Below, piece by piece: positions 1-6,536 of a stretch of DNA of 7,866 nucleotides; position 1 is the stretch's first letter; every line of letters begins with the position of its first letter. The notes under the pieces are model-generated. The model saw nothing but the letters and a program-made list of their open reading frames with translations. It did not search any database and was not told the origin of the DNA. The translations under genes and the position numbers were made by a program. Source of the DNA: Candidatus Latescibacterota bacterium (GTDB taxonomy: Bacteria; Latescibacterota; UBA2968; GCA-2709665); NCBI GenBank assembly GCA_012271065.1, contig JAAXHE010000366.1:1-7866 (forward strand), written 5' to 3'.

Positions 1-358
1 ATCTCGCGGTTCTTGGACAGCAATGAACAATTATACTTACAAATTGGAATGCTGACAAGCTGGAATACTCCAAATTCCCGTATATTCCTTGAAGACAAAC
101 TGAAGAAAACCGGCTGCATCCTGAGGTCGCCTTTCACACATCCGCAGTCCCATTGAAAAAGAAGTTGTCGTAGACGCAACCTCGCTACATTCATGGTCAT
201 CGGTTCGACGCCTTAGGCAAATATCCCGTACCTGGAGTCTGGATTTTTTCATATCCGAACCGATTAGGGTTTGATCCAGCGATGGGATACCTGAAGAGTC
301 CGGCCGGGACGTCATCCGGCCAAATGCCTGCTGGTTCGTCCAGAAGGAGGTGAAATTC
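1..358. other. Gene-free left edge, leader of paralogue A
   Basis: I see no convincing gene in this stretch. The first 100 bases are more AT-rich than the rest of the window. The long open frame on the minus strand (down to base 37) runs across into the antisense of the next gene and has no family signature. A short GC-rich inverted repeat (GGCCGG at 302-307, CCGGCC at 316-321) lies about 20 bases ahead of the ribosome binding site of the gene at 359. No properly spaced promoter could be assigned, although one probably lies here because the first gene needs one. Confidence 0.5.
344..350 (+). promoter_or_regulatory. Perfect Shine-Dalgarno site of paralogue A
   Basis: AAGGAGG, eight bases before the ATG at 359. 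It decides the start: the in-frame GTG at 350 overlaps this site and cannot be served by it. The paralogue at 3121 has the same AAGGAGG nine bases before its ATG, and both proteins then begin ME-RTFDL. Confidence 0.85.
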
Positions 359-814
359 ATGGAATCACGAACCTTCGATCTATCCGTCCCCGTAAGCCGT
401 CTATTATTAGGAGGTTGGAGCGCTTTTGGAGCGATCCAGATTGCAGGTGGCGCGTTCAGTATTGAGCGGGGTGACAATGTACTGGGCGTTGCACAGATCG
501 CTTTTGGTGCGTTTTTCATGCTCTCCGTTGTTCTTGTGCCGCGCTTGAACCGGTATGTCATTGCGTTTGACGATTCGCACCTGACGCTGGAGAGAGCTTT
601 AGTCAAGCCACGAAGAATTCCCTGGGCGTCAATTGCCGAAATCAAAGTACGACTGATGAAACTGGAAATAGCGCTCAAGGAGGGGAAAAACGTGAAGTGG
701 AATTTCAATCTGAGCTATACGGACAACCAGATCGTAAAACCCCAGATCATCGCGGCGCTGACCGAGTTCGCGGAAGCGAAAGGGATTCCTATACAGGACG
801 GCCGCTCAGGGTGA
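359..814 (+). CDS. Small two-helix membrane protein with PH-like soluble domain (paralogue A)
   Basis: Unnamed 151-residue protein. Seen: an N-terminal segment (MESRTFDLSVPVSR), two hydrophobic helices at about residues 15-35 and 41-60 separated by a short charged turn (ERGDN), then a soluble region from about 63 to the end with alternating beta-like strands and a final amphipathic helix. The motifs RLNRY (62-66), RRIPW (85-89), DNQI.KPQII (122-131) and the tail FAEAKGIP.QDGRSG are shared with the paralogue at 3121. Two short N-terminal helices followed by a small beta domain and a C-terminal helix resemble membrane-anchored bacterial PH-like (DUF304-type) proteins; this is inferred from architecture only. 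The soluble part probably faces the cytoplasm. The gene stands alone, read towards the convergent operon that ends at 1150. Function is unknown. That it is a real gene is nearly certain, given the paralogue and the strong ribosome binding site. Confidence 0.88.
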   Translation: MESRTFDLSVPVSRLLLGGWSAFGAIQIAGGAFSIERGDNVLGVAQIAFGAFFMLSVVLVPRLNRYVIAFDDSHLTLERALVKPRRIPWASIAEIKVRLMKLEIALKEGKNVKWNFNLSYTDNQIVKPQIIAALTEFAEAKGIPIQDGRSG

Positions 815-824
815 CCGTACCGAC

Positions 825-844
825 CCCCTTCCTGACTGAAGGGG
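825..844 (+). terminator. Hairpin just after paralogue A, possible terminator
   Basis: Seven-base-pair stem CCCCTTC (825-831) / GAAGGGG (838-844) with a six-base loop, starting ten bases past the stop codon. It is followed by AAACGG, not a T-run, so it is not a classical intrinsic terminator. It could still protect the 3' end of the message or help end transcription. Confidence 0.4.
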
Positions 845-891
845 AAACGGTGATGGGTCACGGTATCGGCAAGGTGACTCCTGGCTTACCT

Positions 892-931
892 CCCCCTCTC
901 CTCGCAGGAGAGGGGGCTGGGGGGAGAGGTC
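892..931. repeat. Perfect 11-bp hairpin with purine-rich tail (dispersed repeat)
   Basis: CCCCCTCTCCT (892-902) pairs perfectly with AGGAGAGGGGG (906-916) around a three-base loop, followed by the purine run CTGGGGGGAGAGGTCT. The same tail (GAGAGGG-C-GGGGGGAGAGGTCT) recurs at 3723-3745 without the full stem. This layout matches a class of dispersed intergenic hairpins common in environmental genomes. It lies between two convergent genes, where a bidirectional terminator would be useful. Confidence 0.6.
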
Positions 932-944
932 TGCGTGACAGGCG

Positions 945-962
945 GGCGACCGGCCGGTCGCC
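945..962. repeat. 18-bp perfect palindrome
   Basis: GGCGACCGG followed by its exact reverse complement CCGGTCGCC. Together with the preceding GGC it matches the hairpin at 3611-3632 (GGCGGGC-ACC...GGT-GCC), with a G:C pair here where the other copy has A:T. The two look like copies of one dispersed hairpin family in which the pairing, not the bases, is kept. Confidence 0.6.
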
Positions 963-964
963 GG

Positions 965-1102
965 AAGGCGGTGAGAGGGAAGAGGGTAGACGGGAGATGA
1001 AATCCTTGCCCGGTATGCTATTCCATCTCGCCTCCGGCACGAGAAGAAACCTAACGAGGCAGACAATCTCTCCCGTCTACCGGCTTACGTCTACCCGCTT
1101 TT
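965..1102 (+). repeat. Palindromic intergenic element R1
   Basis: First of four related elements (others at 3937, 6527 and 7028). The left arm is purine-rich (AAGGCGGTGAGAGGGAAGAG...). The centre carries a small hairpin (GCC-TCC-GGC near 1034), and the right arm (ATCTCTCCCGTCTACCGGC...) is roughly the reverse complement of the left. The symmetry centre falls at the midpoint of the element. It lies between two convergent genes. It contains no credible gene, and I could not see a target-site duplication. Confidence 0.75.
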
Positions 1103-1149
1103 GAAGGGCCTCGGGAGAGGTCTCTTTCACGGTTTCCACATCAAATGTC

Positions 1150-1908
1150 CTACCCGCCTCGCCTCACAAATTCCAGCCAGTTTCTGAACTCGATTTTCCT
1201 GAAGCTCTTTTCTTCCTTCTCCTTCGTCTTCAAACTCGCCAGCAGATTCTTAAAGTCGTCTTCGGTGAACATCGACGTGTAATTCGGCGCCCAGTGCAGC
1301 ATCAGTTTTCCGATGTAGTCGTACGGCAGTTCCGGATGGTATTGCGTGCAGGTGATACGCCGGTCCTTTGAAACGACGGCCTGCAGTGTTGTCGCATTTT
1401 CTGCGACAACATCGAACTCCCGCGGCAGCCGGGCGGTTTCGTCGAAGTGATGGGCAGGCGCGTCGAATGTGTACGGCTTGCCGCGATACATGATTTCAGC
1501 ATAGTCCGCGGATCGTACCGTGATGTCTCTCGCGATGCCGATTTCTGGACGGCGCGCCGGCGCCACCTCCCCGCCACATACGGTGGTGATGACCTGAAAC
1601 CCCCAGCAGCTTCCCCAGACGCGGGGTACATCCGCGAGTACCCGCTCGCCCAACGCCAGCTGACGCCTGTTGAATGGATTGTCTTCGTAGATGTTGCCGC
1701 CCCCGCCGGTCCAGACCGCGCCATCGTACCTGCCGAAGTCCAGGTCTGACGGTCCGGCGTCGCCATACGTGTGGACAATCCGAACATCCGCATCGGGCTG
1801 GTTTTCTCGAACGAGCGACTCGAAGACGCGTGCCTGCTCCTCCACCCCGGCGTGCGCGTGGATCCGGTTGCCTTCCAGGGTCCAGCCGTCGATGATTAGC
1901 AGACGCAT
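1150..1908 (-). CDS. Stand-alone class I glutamine amidotransferase-like protein
   Basis: A 252-residue protein of the class I glutamine amidotransferase fold. The catalytic triad is complete: Cys101 in the nucleophile elbow GSCWG, and His191 and Glu193 in QYHPE. The glycine-rich loop VWTGGGGNIYED (about 65-76) occupies the oxyanion-hole position. The family releases ammonia from glutamine, or in stand-alone members hydrolyses gamma-glutamyl bonds. No synthetase domain or partner is present, so the acceptor is unknown; the GMP-synthase-like YfeJ type is the nearest analogy I can offer. The C-terminal 40 residues are charged and probably helical. The start at 1908 is preferred over an in-frame one 17 codons upstream because MRLLIIDG begins the first beta strand directly and the upstream option would overlap phzF. 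A GAGGGG within the end of phzF can serve as its ribosome binding site. It is the second gene of an operon with phzF, seven bases downstream of it. Confidence 0.9.
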   Translation of the reverse strand: MRLLIIDGWTLEGNRIHAHAGVEEQARVFESLVRENQPDADVRIVHTYGDAGPSDLDFGRYDGAVWTGGGGNIYEDNPFNRRQLALGERVLADVPRVWGSCWGFQVITTVCGGEVAPARRPEIGIARDITVRSADYAEIMYRGKPYTFDAPAHHFDETARLPREFDVVAENATTLQAVVSKDRRITCTQYHPELPYDYIGKLMLHWAPNYTSMFTEDDFKNLLASLKTKEKEEKSFRKIEFRNWLEFVRRGG

Positions 1909-1915
1909 TTCTCTG

Positions 1916-2821
1916 TCACCCCTCGTCCTGAAGCCAGTCGTCGCCGACCTCAATCTCACCTGTGGCGGTCAAGACGGCAGGTCCCCCCACGTCGACCGAC
2001 ACCACGTCTCCGTTCCGCATACGCGCAGCCGCGTCCATCCTGCTTGCGCGGCCGATCTTCACGCCCTGCGTCACCGACAGTTCCAATGCACCGGATCGGA
2101 CGCCGCTTCTGAGTCCCGCGACGCCGACAAGCGCGGCGACGGCGCTGCCCGTGGCCGGGTCTTCGTCAATGCCATATGAAGGCGCCGACATCCTCGCGTA
2201 AATTTCCGCACCGGATCTCAATTCGCCCGAGAAGAAAAAAATATCTGACGACCGTGCATCGGAAAGCAATCTGCCCCACGCCTGCTTGTCCACGGAAGCT
2301 CGATCCACGGCCTCTCTCGCCACCAGATGCGCGAAACAGAAGTTCAGTCCCACGCCCGCGAAGAACCCGTCAAGGACGTCGTCCCTGTCCAGGGAAAGGA
2401 CTTCCGCAAGTGATGCTGTCGAGGGTCCCTCCGCCGCGTAATCCAGCGGCGCATCGCTGGTCAGGGTGCCATACAATACGCCGTCCTGATTTGAGATCCT
2501 CACGGGAATCCGGCCGACATTCTCTTCGAGAATAACGCAATCCGAATCCGTATGTCCGCTATAGCGAAGGGCGCATGCCGTACCGACCGTGGGATGACCC
2601 GCAAAGTCCACCTCGGCCGCAGGCGTGAAGATTCGCACCCGGGCAGTCGCAGAATCGTCAGTTGGGGGCAACACGAACGTGGTTTCGGAAAAATTGAACT
2701 CGCGGGCGACCTTCTGCATGCCATCCGCGCTGAGACCCCTCGCATCGGGCAAAACCGCCAGTTGGTTTCCCCCGAACGCCGTCCAGGTGAAGACATCCAG
2801 AATGTAGAACCCGTATTTCAT
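1916..2821 (-). CDS. PhzF-family isomerase/epimerase
   Basis: A 301-residue PhzF-family protein (diaminopimelate-epimerase-like fold, usual length about 260-300). Seen: the family opening [20 protein letters not shown] (17-23), the catalytic acid Glu46 in [17 protein letters not shown] (73-80) in the first half, and DEDPATGSA (219-227) in the second. PhzF itself isomerises dihydro-3-hydroxyanthranilate in phenazine synthesis. Most relatives have unknown substrates, and no other phenazine gene is present, so a phenazine role should not be assumed. It is cytoplasmic. The start at 2821 fits the family N-terminus; the frame stays open upstream to a TTG at 2908, but that adds about 29 residues with no family match. 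No strong Shine-Dalgarno is visible (ACTACAGAA precedes ATG). It is the first gene of a two-gene operon with the amidotransferase-like gene and is divergent from the gene at 3121. Confidence 0.93.
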   Translation of the reverse strand: MKYGFYILDVFTWTAFGGNQLAVLPDARGLSADGMQKVAREFNFSETTFVLPPTDDSATARVRIFTPAAEVDFAGHPTVGTACALRYSGHTDSDCVILEENVGRIPVRISNQDGVLYGTLTSDAPLDYAAEGPSTASLAEVLSLDRDDVLDGFFAGVGLNFCFAHLVAREAVDRASVDKQAWGRLLSDARSSDIFFFSGELRSGAEIYARMSAPSYGIDEDPATGSAVAALVGVAGLRSGVRSGALELSVTQGVKIGRASRMDAAARMRNGDVVSVDVGGPAVLTATGEIEVGDDWLQDEG

Positions 2822-2874
2822 TTCTGTAGTCTCGGTAGAATGGTCTGTTTGCGTGCGTCCCAACTTGGTTCCAC

Positions 2875-2880
2875 AATATA
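2875..2880 (-). promoter_or_regulatory. Possible -10 box for the phzF operon
   Basis: Read on the minus strand this is TATATT, 53 bases ahead of the phzF start codon. The matching -35 region at 17-base spacing (TTTCTC) is poor; a better TTGTCT lies 22 bases away, which is too far. Offered only as the best candidate in the divergent gap. Confidence 0.25.
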
Positions 2881-2908
2881 GGCACGAAGGGTTTTTAGAG
2901 AAAGACAA

Positions 2909-2921
2909 CTCGTCTGACGAG
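2909..2921. promoter_or_regulatory. Perfect inverted repeat in the divergent gap, possible operator
   Basis: CTCGTC-T-GACGAG, a perfect 6+6 inverted repeat with a one-base spacer. It lies between the divergent phzF operon and the gene at 3121, about 90 bases ahead of phzF and upstream of its candidate -10 box. The size and place suit a dimeric regulator, but no regulator gene is in the window and no second copy was seen. Confidence 0.3.
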
Positions 2922-3104
2922 GACGATTTGAGCCCGGCAGCCGCTGAATCTTTGGTTCTCGCTTTATGGACTACGGGCTTATATTATCCGATAGATCGTC
3001 GCCGGTGTGTCCGGGCCGAACCAGCCTGGACTCAGGTCATACAGAGGATCGACATCGTATCGCGCCCGGACGCGGGTGATCAATACGCCACCGTTCGAAC
3101 AAAG

Positions 3105-3111
3105 AAGGAGG
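3105..3111 (+). promoter_or_regulatory. Perfect Shine-Dalgarno site of paralogue B
   Basis: AAGGAGG, nine bases before the ATG at 3121. It fixes the start of paralogue B, although the frame stays open upstream to 3007. The bases just ahead (GTTCG, a few bases, then AGAAGGAGG) resemble those ahead of paralogue A, so the duplication probably included the leader. Confidence 0.85.
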
Positions 3112-3120
3112 ACGTATCCG

Positions 3121-3576
3121 ATGGAAGAGCGTACCTTTGACCTTACTGTACCGGTGACTCGACCATTTCGCGGAATCTGGACCGGTTTGGGGGTCATATG
3201 GATTGTTATTGGCTTCTTGAATTTGGAGGACAACACTACTCTTGGTGCCATCCAATTGGCGTTCGGACTGCTTGTCTTACCCCTTGTTGGTCTCGCGCAA
3301 CGTCTGAACAGGTACATCATCGCGTTCAAAGATGGCAATCTGGAAATTGACAAGGGACTCTTCATACGCCGAAGAATTCCCTGGACGTTGATTTCCGAGA
3401 TTCACATTGAGTTGATGAGAGTCCAATTTCGGCTCGATAGTGGCAAAACCGTCAAGATTGACTTCACTGCACTGAGCTATAACGACAACCAGATTATAAA
3501 ACCGCAGATCATCGATGCGGTTACGGCATTCGCTGAAGCGAAGGGGATCCCGGTTCAGGACGGTCGATCAGGGTGA
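3121..3576 (+). CDS. Small two-helix membrane protein with PH-like soluble domain (paralogue B)
   Basis: A 151-residue protein, exactly the length of paralogue A and a little over half identical to it by hand alignment (roughly 80 of 152 columns, one single-residue gap in each). Hydrophobic helices lie at about 18-35 and 41-60. The soluble part keeps RLNRY (61-65), RRIPW (84-88), LSY.DNQI.KPQII (118-131) and ends FAEAKGIPVQDGRSG. Conservation is strongest in the last 35 residues and weakest in the membrane helices, so the C-terminal domain probably carries the shared function. As for A, a PH-like (DUF304-type) domain is inferred from architecture and the function is unknown. It lies in the same orientation as A, with the phzF operon between them on the other strand. 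Both genes are intact. Confidence 0.88.
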   Translation: MEERTFDLTVPVTRPFRGIWTGLGVIWIVIGFLNLEDNTTLGAIQLAFGLLVLPLVGLAQRLNRYIIAFKDGNLEIDKGLFIRRRIPWTLISEIHIELMRVQFRLDSGKTVKIDFTALSYNDNQIIKPQIIDAVTAFAEAKGIPVQDGRSG

Positions 3577-3610
3577 GCGATCAACATGCGCGAAGGAAAT
3601 TTCCGACGGG

Positions 3611-3632
3611 CGGGCAACCACAAGGGTTGCCC
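3611..3632. repeat. Hairpin of the GGGCRACC family
   Basis: GGGCAACC (3612-3619) pairs with GGTTGCCC (3625-3632) around a five-base loop, followed by CTACGAATTC. An inverted, degraded match to its right flank (TGTAGGGCAATT) occurs at 3879-3890. It is related to the palindrome at 945-962. It lies about 35 bases after the stop of paralogue B and could help end that transcript, but no T-run follows. Confidence 0.6.
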
Positions 3633-3936
3633 CTACGAATTCAATTCCGCCGTGGACATCGCTGATTGGCATTGATATGCAATATCGCTAACCGGTTTTA
3701 GCTGACAGCTGATAGCTCCCCCGAGAGGGCCGGGGGGAGAGGTCTCGCACTCAAACGGGTATTCGGTTATCGAGCGCGAAGTTTCTCGCGAGTCCTTCCA
3801 GAGCAGGGCGCGTTGTTCCCTCCCGCAACGATTTACGTTGTCCTTCGGGGTTGGCAGGCCAGAGGGTCAAGTGCATCCTGTAGGGCAATTCGCGCCATGC
3901 ACAAGGCAGGCCCCGCGCCTAGCGGCGACAATTCTA

Positions 3937-4110
3937 AAGGCGGTGAGAAGGTAAACGGAAGCCGGTAGAAGAAATGCGGGTAGACGGTAGAGGTGAGACG
4001 GTAGAAGAAGCCCTTGCCCGGTGTATTTTTCCTCCTTGCCTGGAGCACGAAATGAACCCTAACTAGGCAGGCAATCTCTCCCGGCTCACGTCTCACGTCT
4101 CACCGATTCT
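3937..4110 (+). repeat. Palindromic intergenic element R2 (expanded left arm)
   Basis: Same family as R1, R3 and R4: it starts AAGGCGGTGAGAAGG and ends CGTCTCACCGATTCTT, so eight bases (CGGTGAGA/TCTCACCG) match perfectly at the two ends. The left arm is about 35 bases longer than in R1 because the purine unit (roughly GGTAGACGGTAGA) is repeated, which moves the central hairpin (near 4041) off the midpoint. It ends eight bases before the acylase start codon, so any transcript entering from upstream carries it as leader. Confidence 0.75.
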
Positions 4111-4118
4111 TCAGCCTT

Positions 4119-6536
4119 ATGCCTTTATTCAAATTCATCGCTTCCACAGTCATCGCCGTGATCGTTGTTCTGGCCCTGGATACCAGGATGGGCGGGTTTC
4201 CGGCCGCGGGAAGATTCCTGAGTCCGTTCCACGGTTTCTGGCAGAACGCCGAGACGCAGGACCCGCCGGCGGAAGGCGAATTGCGGATCGCGGGACTGCT
4301 CGAACCCGTAACGGTACTTTATGACGAACGCAGGGTGCCTCACATCTTCGCGCAGAACGACCGGGACCTGTACTTCGCGCAGGGGTACATTACCGCAAGG
4401 GACCGCCTCTGGCAGATGGAGTTTCAAACCACGGCCGCGGCAGGGCGGCTTGCCGAAATTCTGGGGCCCGGCGCTCTGGAACGCGACCGGTACCAACGGC
4501 GGGTCGGCCTGGCATACGGCGCCCGGAATACGCTCAAGGACATAATGGCCGAGCCGGAAACCCGGCTGTCCGTCTCCGCGTACACAGACGGCGTCAATGC
4601 ACACATCAGCAGCCTTCGCGCGAGGGACTACCCCATTGAGTACAAACTGCTGGGTTACGCCCCCGAGCCCTGGACGCCATTGAAATGCGCTATCCTGATC
4701 AAGTCGATGGCGTGGATACTGCGCGGCGGGAACGCGGAACTCAGGATGAACAACACGCTCGACCGGTTCGGCGAGGAGATTGTACGGGATCTGTTCTCGC
4801 ACCCATCCGCTGGAGACGATACGGTGATCCCGGCGGGAACCCCATGGGAATTCGAGCCCAGGAAAGTCATCCGGCCGGATACGCCGCTCATCCGGGGGTC
4901 GATCGGCACGGGAAGCGGCGATGGAATCGGAAGCAACAACTGGGCGGTCTCAGGAACAAGGACAGCCAGCGGGTATCCCATATTGGCGAATGACCCTCAC
5001 CTGGGCCTTTCCCTGCCTTCACTCTGGTACGAGGTTCAACTCGTGAATCCGTCCGTCAACGTCTACGGCGTGTCATTGCCGGGCGGACCGGGCGTGGTTA
5101 TCGGATTCAACCGGCATATCGCGTGGGGGTTCACGAACGCTGGAACGGACGTGACGGACTGGTACGAGATCACCTTCAAGGACGACACGCTTCAGGAATA
5201 CCGGCACGGCGACAGGTGGCGCACCGTGGAAACGCTGGTCGAAGAAATCAGGGTGCGCGGCGCCGCGACCTTTCTCGACACCGTGCGCTATACCCATCAC
5301 GGACCGATCGTATGGGATTCCAGCTACAGGCCGTCCGACTCGCGGGTGCCGGAACGCCATGCGTTCCGGTGGACGGCTCATGACGGCGGGAACGAGTGGC
5401 TGGCCTGCCACCGGCTCAATGCCGCGTGCGGCTACGGCGATTTCGTCGAGGCGCTGCCGTATCTCACCGCTCCCGGGCAGAACTTCGCCTTCGCCGACGT
5501 TGAAGGGAATATCGCAGTCTGGCACAACGGCCGGTTCCCCGTAAGGTGGGAGGGCCAGGGCGCCTTCACCGCCGACGGCTCGGACCCTCTCCACGACTGG
5601 CAGGACTGGATACCGCACGCCCACAAGCCCCACGTCAGGAATCCAGCTCGCGGCTTCGTCAGTTCCGCCAATCAGCGGCCGGCGGACCCAACCTATCCCT
5701 ATTGGCTGGCAGACGTCTACGCCTCGCCGATGCGAGCACGCCGAATCAACGAACGCCTGGCCGAAATGAAGGACATTACACCCGAGGACTTCAGGAACCT
5801 GCAGCTCGACACGAAGCACCTCCGTGCCGAGGCCGTCCTGCCCGTCCTGCTGGCGTATATCGATCGACAGTCACTCAGTCCCGATCAGGCGGCCGTCTAC
5901 CGCGCGCTCCGGAACTGGGACTATTCCGCGAATGCCGGCGAGATTGCCCCCACCATTTTCCAAACCTGGTGGGGAAAACTCTACCGGGCAGTCTGGAACG
6001 ATGAATTCAGCGGATCAGGCCCCGGTTTGCAACGCCCTTCCGCGGATCGAACGGTAAGGATGATTCTCGATGAGCCCGAAGCAAGATGGTTCGACAACAC
6101 AGCGACGGAACAGGTCGAAACGCTGCCCGACCTAACCCGCATTACGTTTGCGTCAACGTGCAGAGATTTGAACATCAGGCTGGGTCCAATCGGCGAGACC
6201 TGGGAATGGGGTCGCAGGGGGGCGGAAATCAGGCATTTGTTGAGGATCCCTGAATTCTCGCGAATGGATCTGTTCGTCGGCGGCGGCCGCGACATCGTCA
6301 ATGCGACTCGCGGGGGCCACGGCCCTTGCTGGCGCATGGTCGTATCCCTCGGTCCTGAAGTAAAGGCCTGGGGGATCTATCCGGGCGGCCAGTCCGGCAA
6401 CCCGGGCAGCCGTCATTACGACGACTTCGTTGACAAGTGGGTAAGCGGCGAACTCGACGAGCTGCTGTTTATGAAAACGCCGGAAGACGGCCAGGGGCGT
6501 GTCGAGGAACGGTTGACGCTGGTCAAAAGACCGTGA
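4119..6536 (+). CDS. Penicillin-amidase-family acylase (peptidase S45, Ntn hydrolase)
   Basis: An 805-residue precursor of the S45 family, whose members cleave amide side chains (beta-lactams, acyl-homoserine lactones and other N-acyl compounds); the substrate here cannot be told. Seen: an N-terminal hydrophobic segment (about 6-20) acting as signal or anchor; the alpha-chain motif DRLWQMEFQTTAAAGRLAE (95-113); a glycine/serine spacer ahead of the processing site; the nucleophile Ser272 in GSNNWAVSG, which becomes residue 1 of the beta chain after self-cleavage; NDPHL (291-295); SLPGGPGVVIGFN (319-331); WGFTN with Asn340 at beta position 69; and SSANQRP with Asn519 near beta 248, matching the oxyanion-hole asparagine (beta 241) of E. 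coli penicillin acylase. Mature protein is expected in the periplasm. The start is the ATG at 4119, directly followed by the signal segment, but no Shine-Dalgarno is visible (CTTCAGCCTT precedes). Its TGA stop lies inside the left end of element R3. Confidence 0.95.
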   Translation: MPLFKFIASTVIAVIVVLALDTRMGGFPAAGRFLSPFHGFWQNAETQDPPAEGELRIAGLLEPVTVLYDERRVPHIFAQNDRDLYFAQGYITARDRLWQMEFQTTAAAGRLAEILGPGALERDRYQRRVGLAYGARNTLKDIMAEPETRLSVSAYTDGVNAHISSLRARDYPIEYKLLGYAPEPWTPLKCAILIKSMAWILRGGNAELRMNNTLDRFGEEIVRDLFSHPSAGDDTVIPAGTPWEFEPRKVIRPDTPLIRGSIGTGSGDGIGSNNWAVSGTRTASGYPILANDPHLGLSLPSLWYEVQLVNPSVNVYGVSLPGGPGVVIGFNRHIAWGFTNAGTDVTDWYEITFKDDTLQEYRHGDRWRTVETLVEEIRVRGAATFLDTVRYTHHGPIVWDSSYRPSDSRVPERHAFRWTAHDGGNEWLACHRLNAACGYGDFVEALPYLTAPGQNFAFADVEGNIAVWHNGRFPVRWEGQGAFTADGSDPLHDWQDWIPHAHKPHVRNPARGFVSSANQRPADPTYPYWLADVYASPMRARRINERLAEMKDITPEDFRNLQLDTKHLRAEAVLPVLLAYIDRQSLSPDQAAVYRALRNWDYSANAGEIAPTIFQTWWGKLYRAVWNDEFSGSGPGLQRPSADRTVRMILDEPEARWFDNTATEQVETLPDLTRITFASTCRDLNIRLGPIGETWEWGRRGAEIRHLLRIPEFSRMDLFVGGGRDIVNATRGGHGPCWRMVVSLGPEVKAWGIYPGGQSGNPGSRHYDDFVDKWVSGELDELLFMKTPEDGQGRVEERLTLVKRP

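Larger units (their letters stand above)
3577..4118. other. Long non-coding stretch between paralogue B and the acylase
   Basis: 542 bases without a convincing gene. In order it holds: a 10-bp palindrome GGAAATTTCC (3595-3604); the GGGCAACC hairpin; a short repeat AGCTGACAGCTGATAGCT (3700-3717), part of which (GCTGATAGCT) recurs at 6666-6675 just after element R3; the purine-rich GAGAGGG...GGGGGGAGAGGTCT repeat (3723-3745); a small minus-strand open frame of 41 codons (3751-3876, described under findings); a degraded inverted match to the hairpin flank (3879-3890); and element R2. No well-spaced promoter for the acylase was found. The stretch is a mosaic of repeats, much like the gap at 815-1149. 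Confidence 0.6.

Noticed and set aside
13..37. TTGGAC and TATACT near the left edge, as a promoter for paralogue A.
   Set aside because: The spacing is only 13 bases, and the site is over 300 bases from the gene.
350..358. GTG start of paralogue A, nine bases upstream.
   Set aside because: It overlaps the Shine-Dalgarno site, and paralogue B begins at the position equal to the ATG at 359.
37..708. Open frame of over 220 codons on the minus strand across the left edge.
   Set aside because: It runs antisense through paralogue A, has a basic, low-complexity composition with no family motif, and paralogue A is supported by its duplicate and ribosome binding site.
1691..2179. Plus-strand open frame across the end of phzF and the start of the amidotransferase-like gene.
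   Set aside because: It overlaps two well-supported genes on the other strand and has an Arg/Ser/Pro-rich shadow composition.
2822..2908. N-terminal extension of phzF containing a CLYCG motif, suggesting half a zinc ribbon.
   Set aside because: It needs a TTG start with no ribosome binding site, the second Cys pair is absent, and PhzF proteins start at [12 protein letters not shown].
2952..2985. TTGGTT and TATATT as a promoter for paralogue B.
   Set aside because: The spacing is 22 bases, too long for a normal sigma-70 promoter.
3093..3100. GTTCGAAC, resembling a tRNA T-loop.
   Set aside because: No acceptor stem, anticodon arm or D arm can be drawn around it; it lies directly ahead of a ribosome binding site.
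5073..5819. A 248-codon open frame antisense to the acylase (and another at 4125-4802).
   Set aside because: Both are mirror frames of a GC-rich gene whose sense frame carries every S45 motif.
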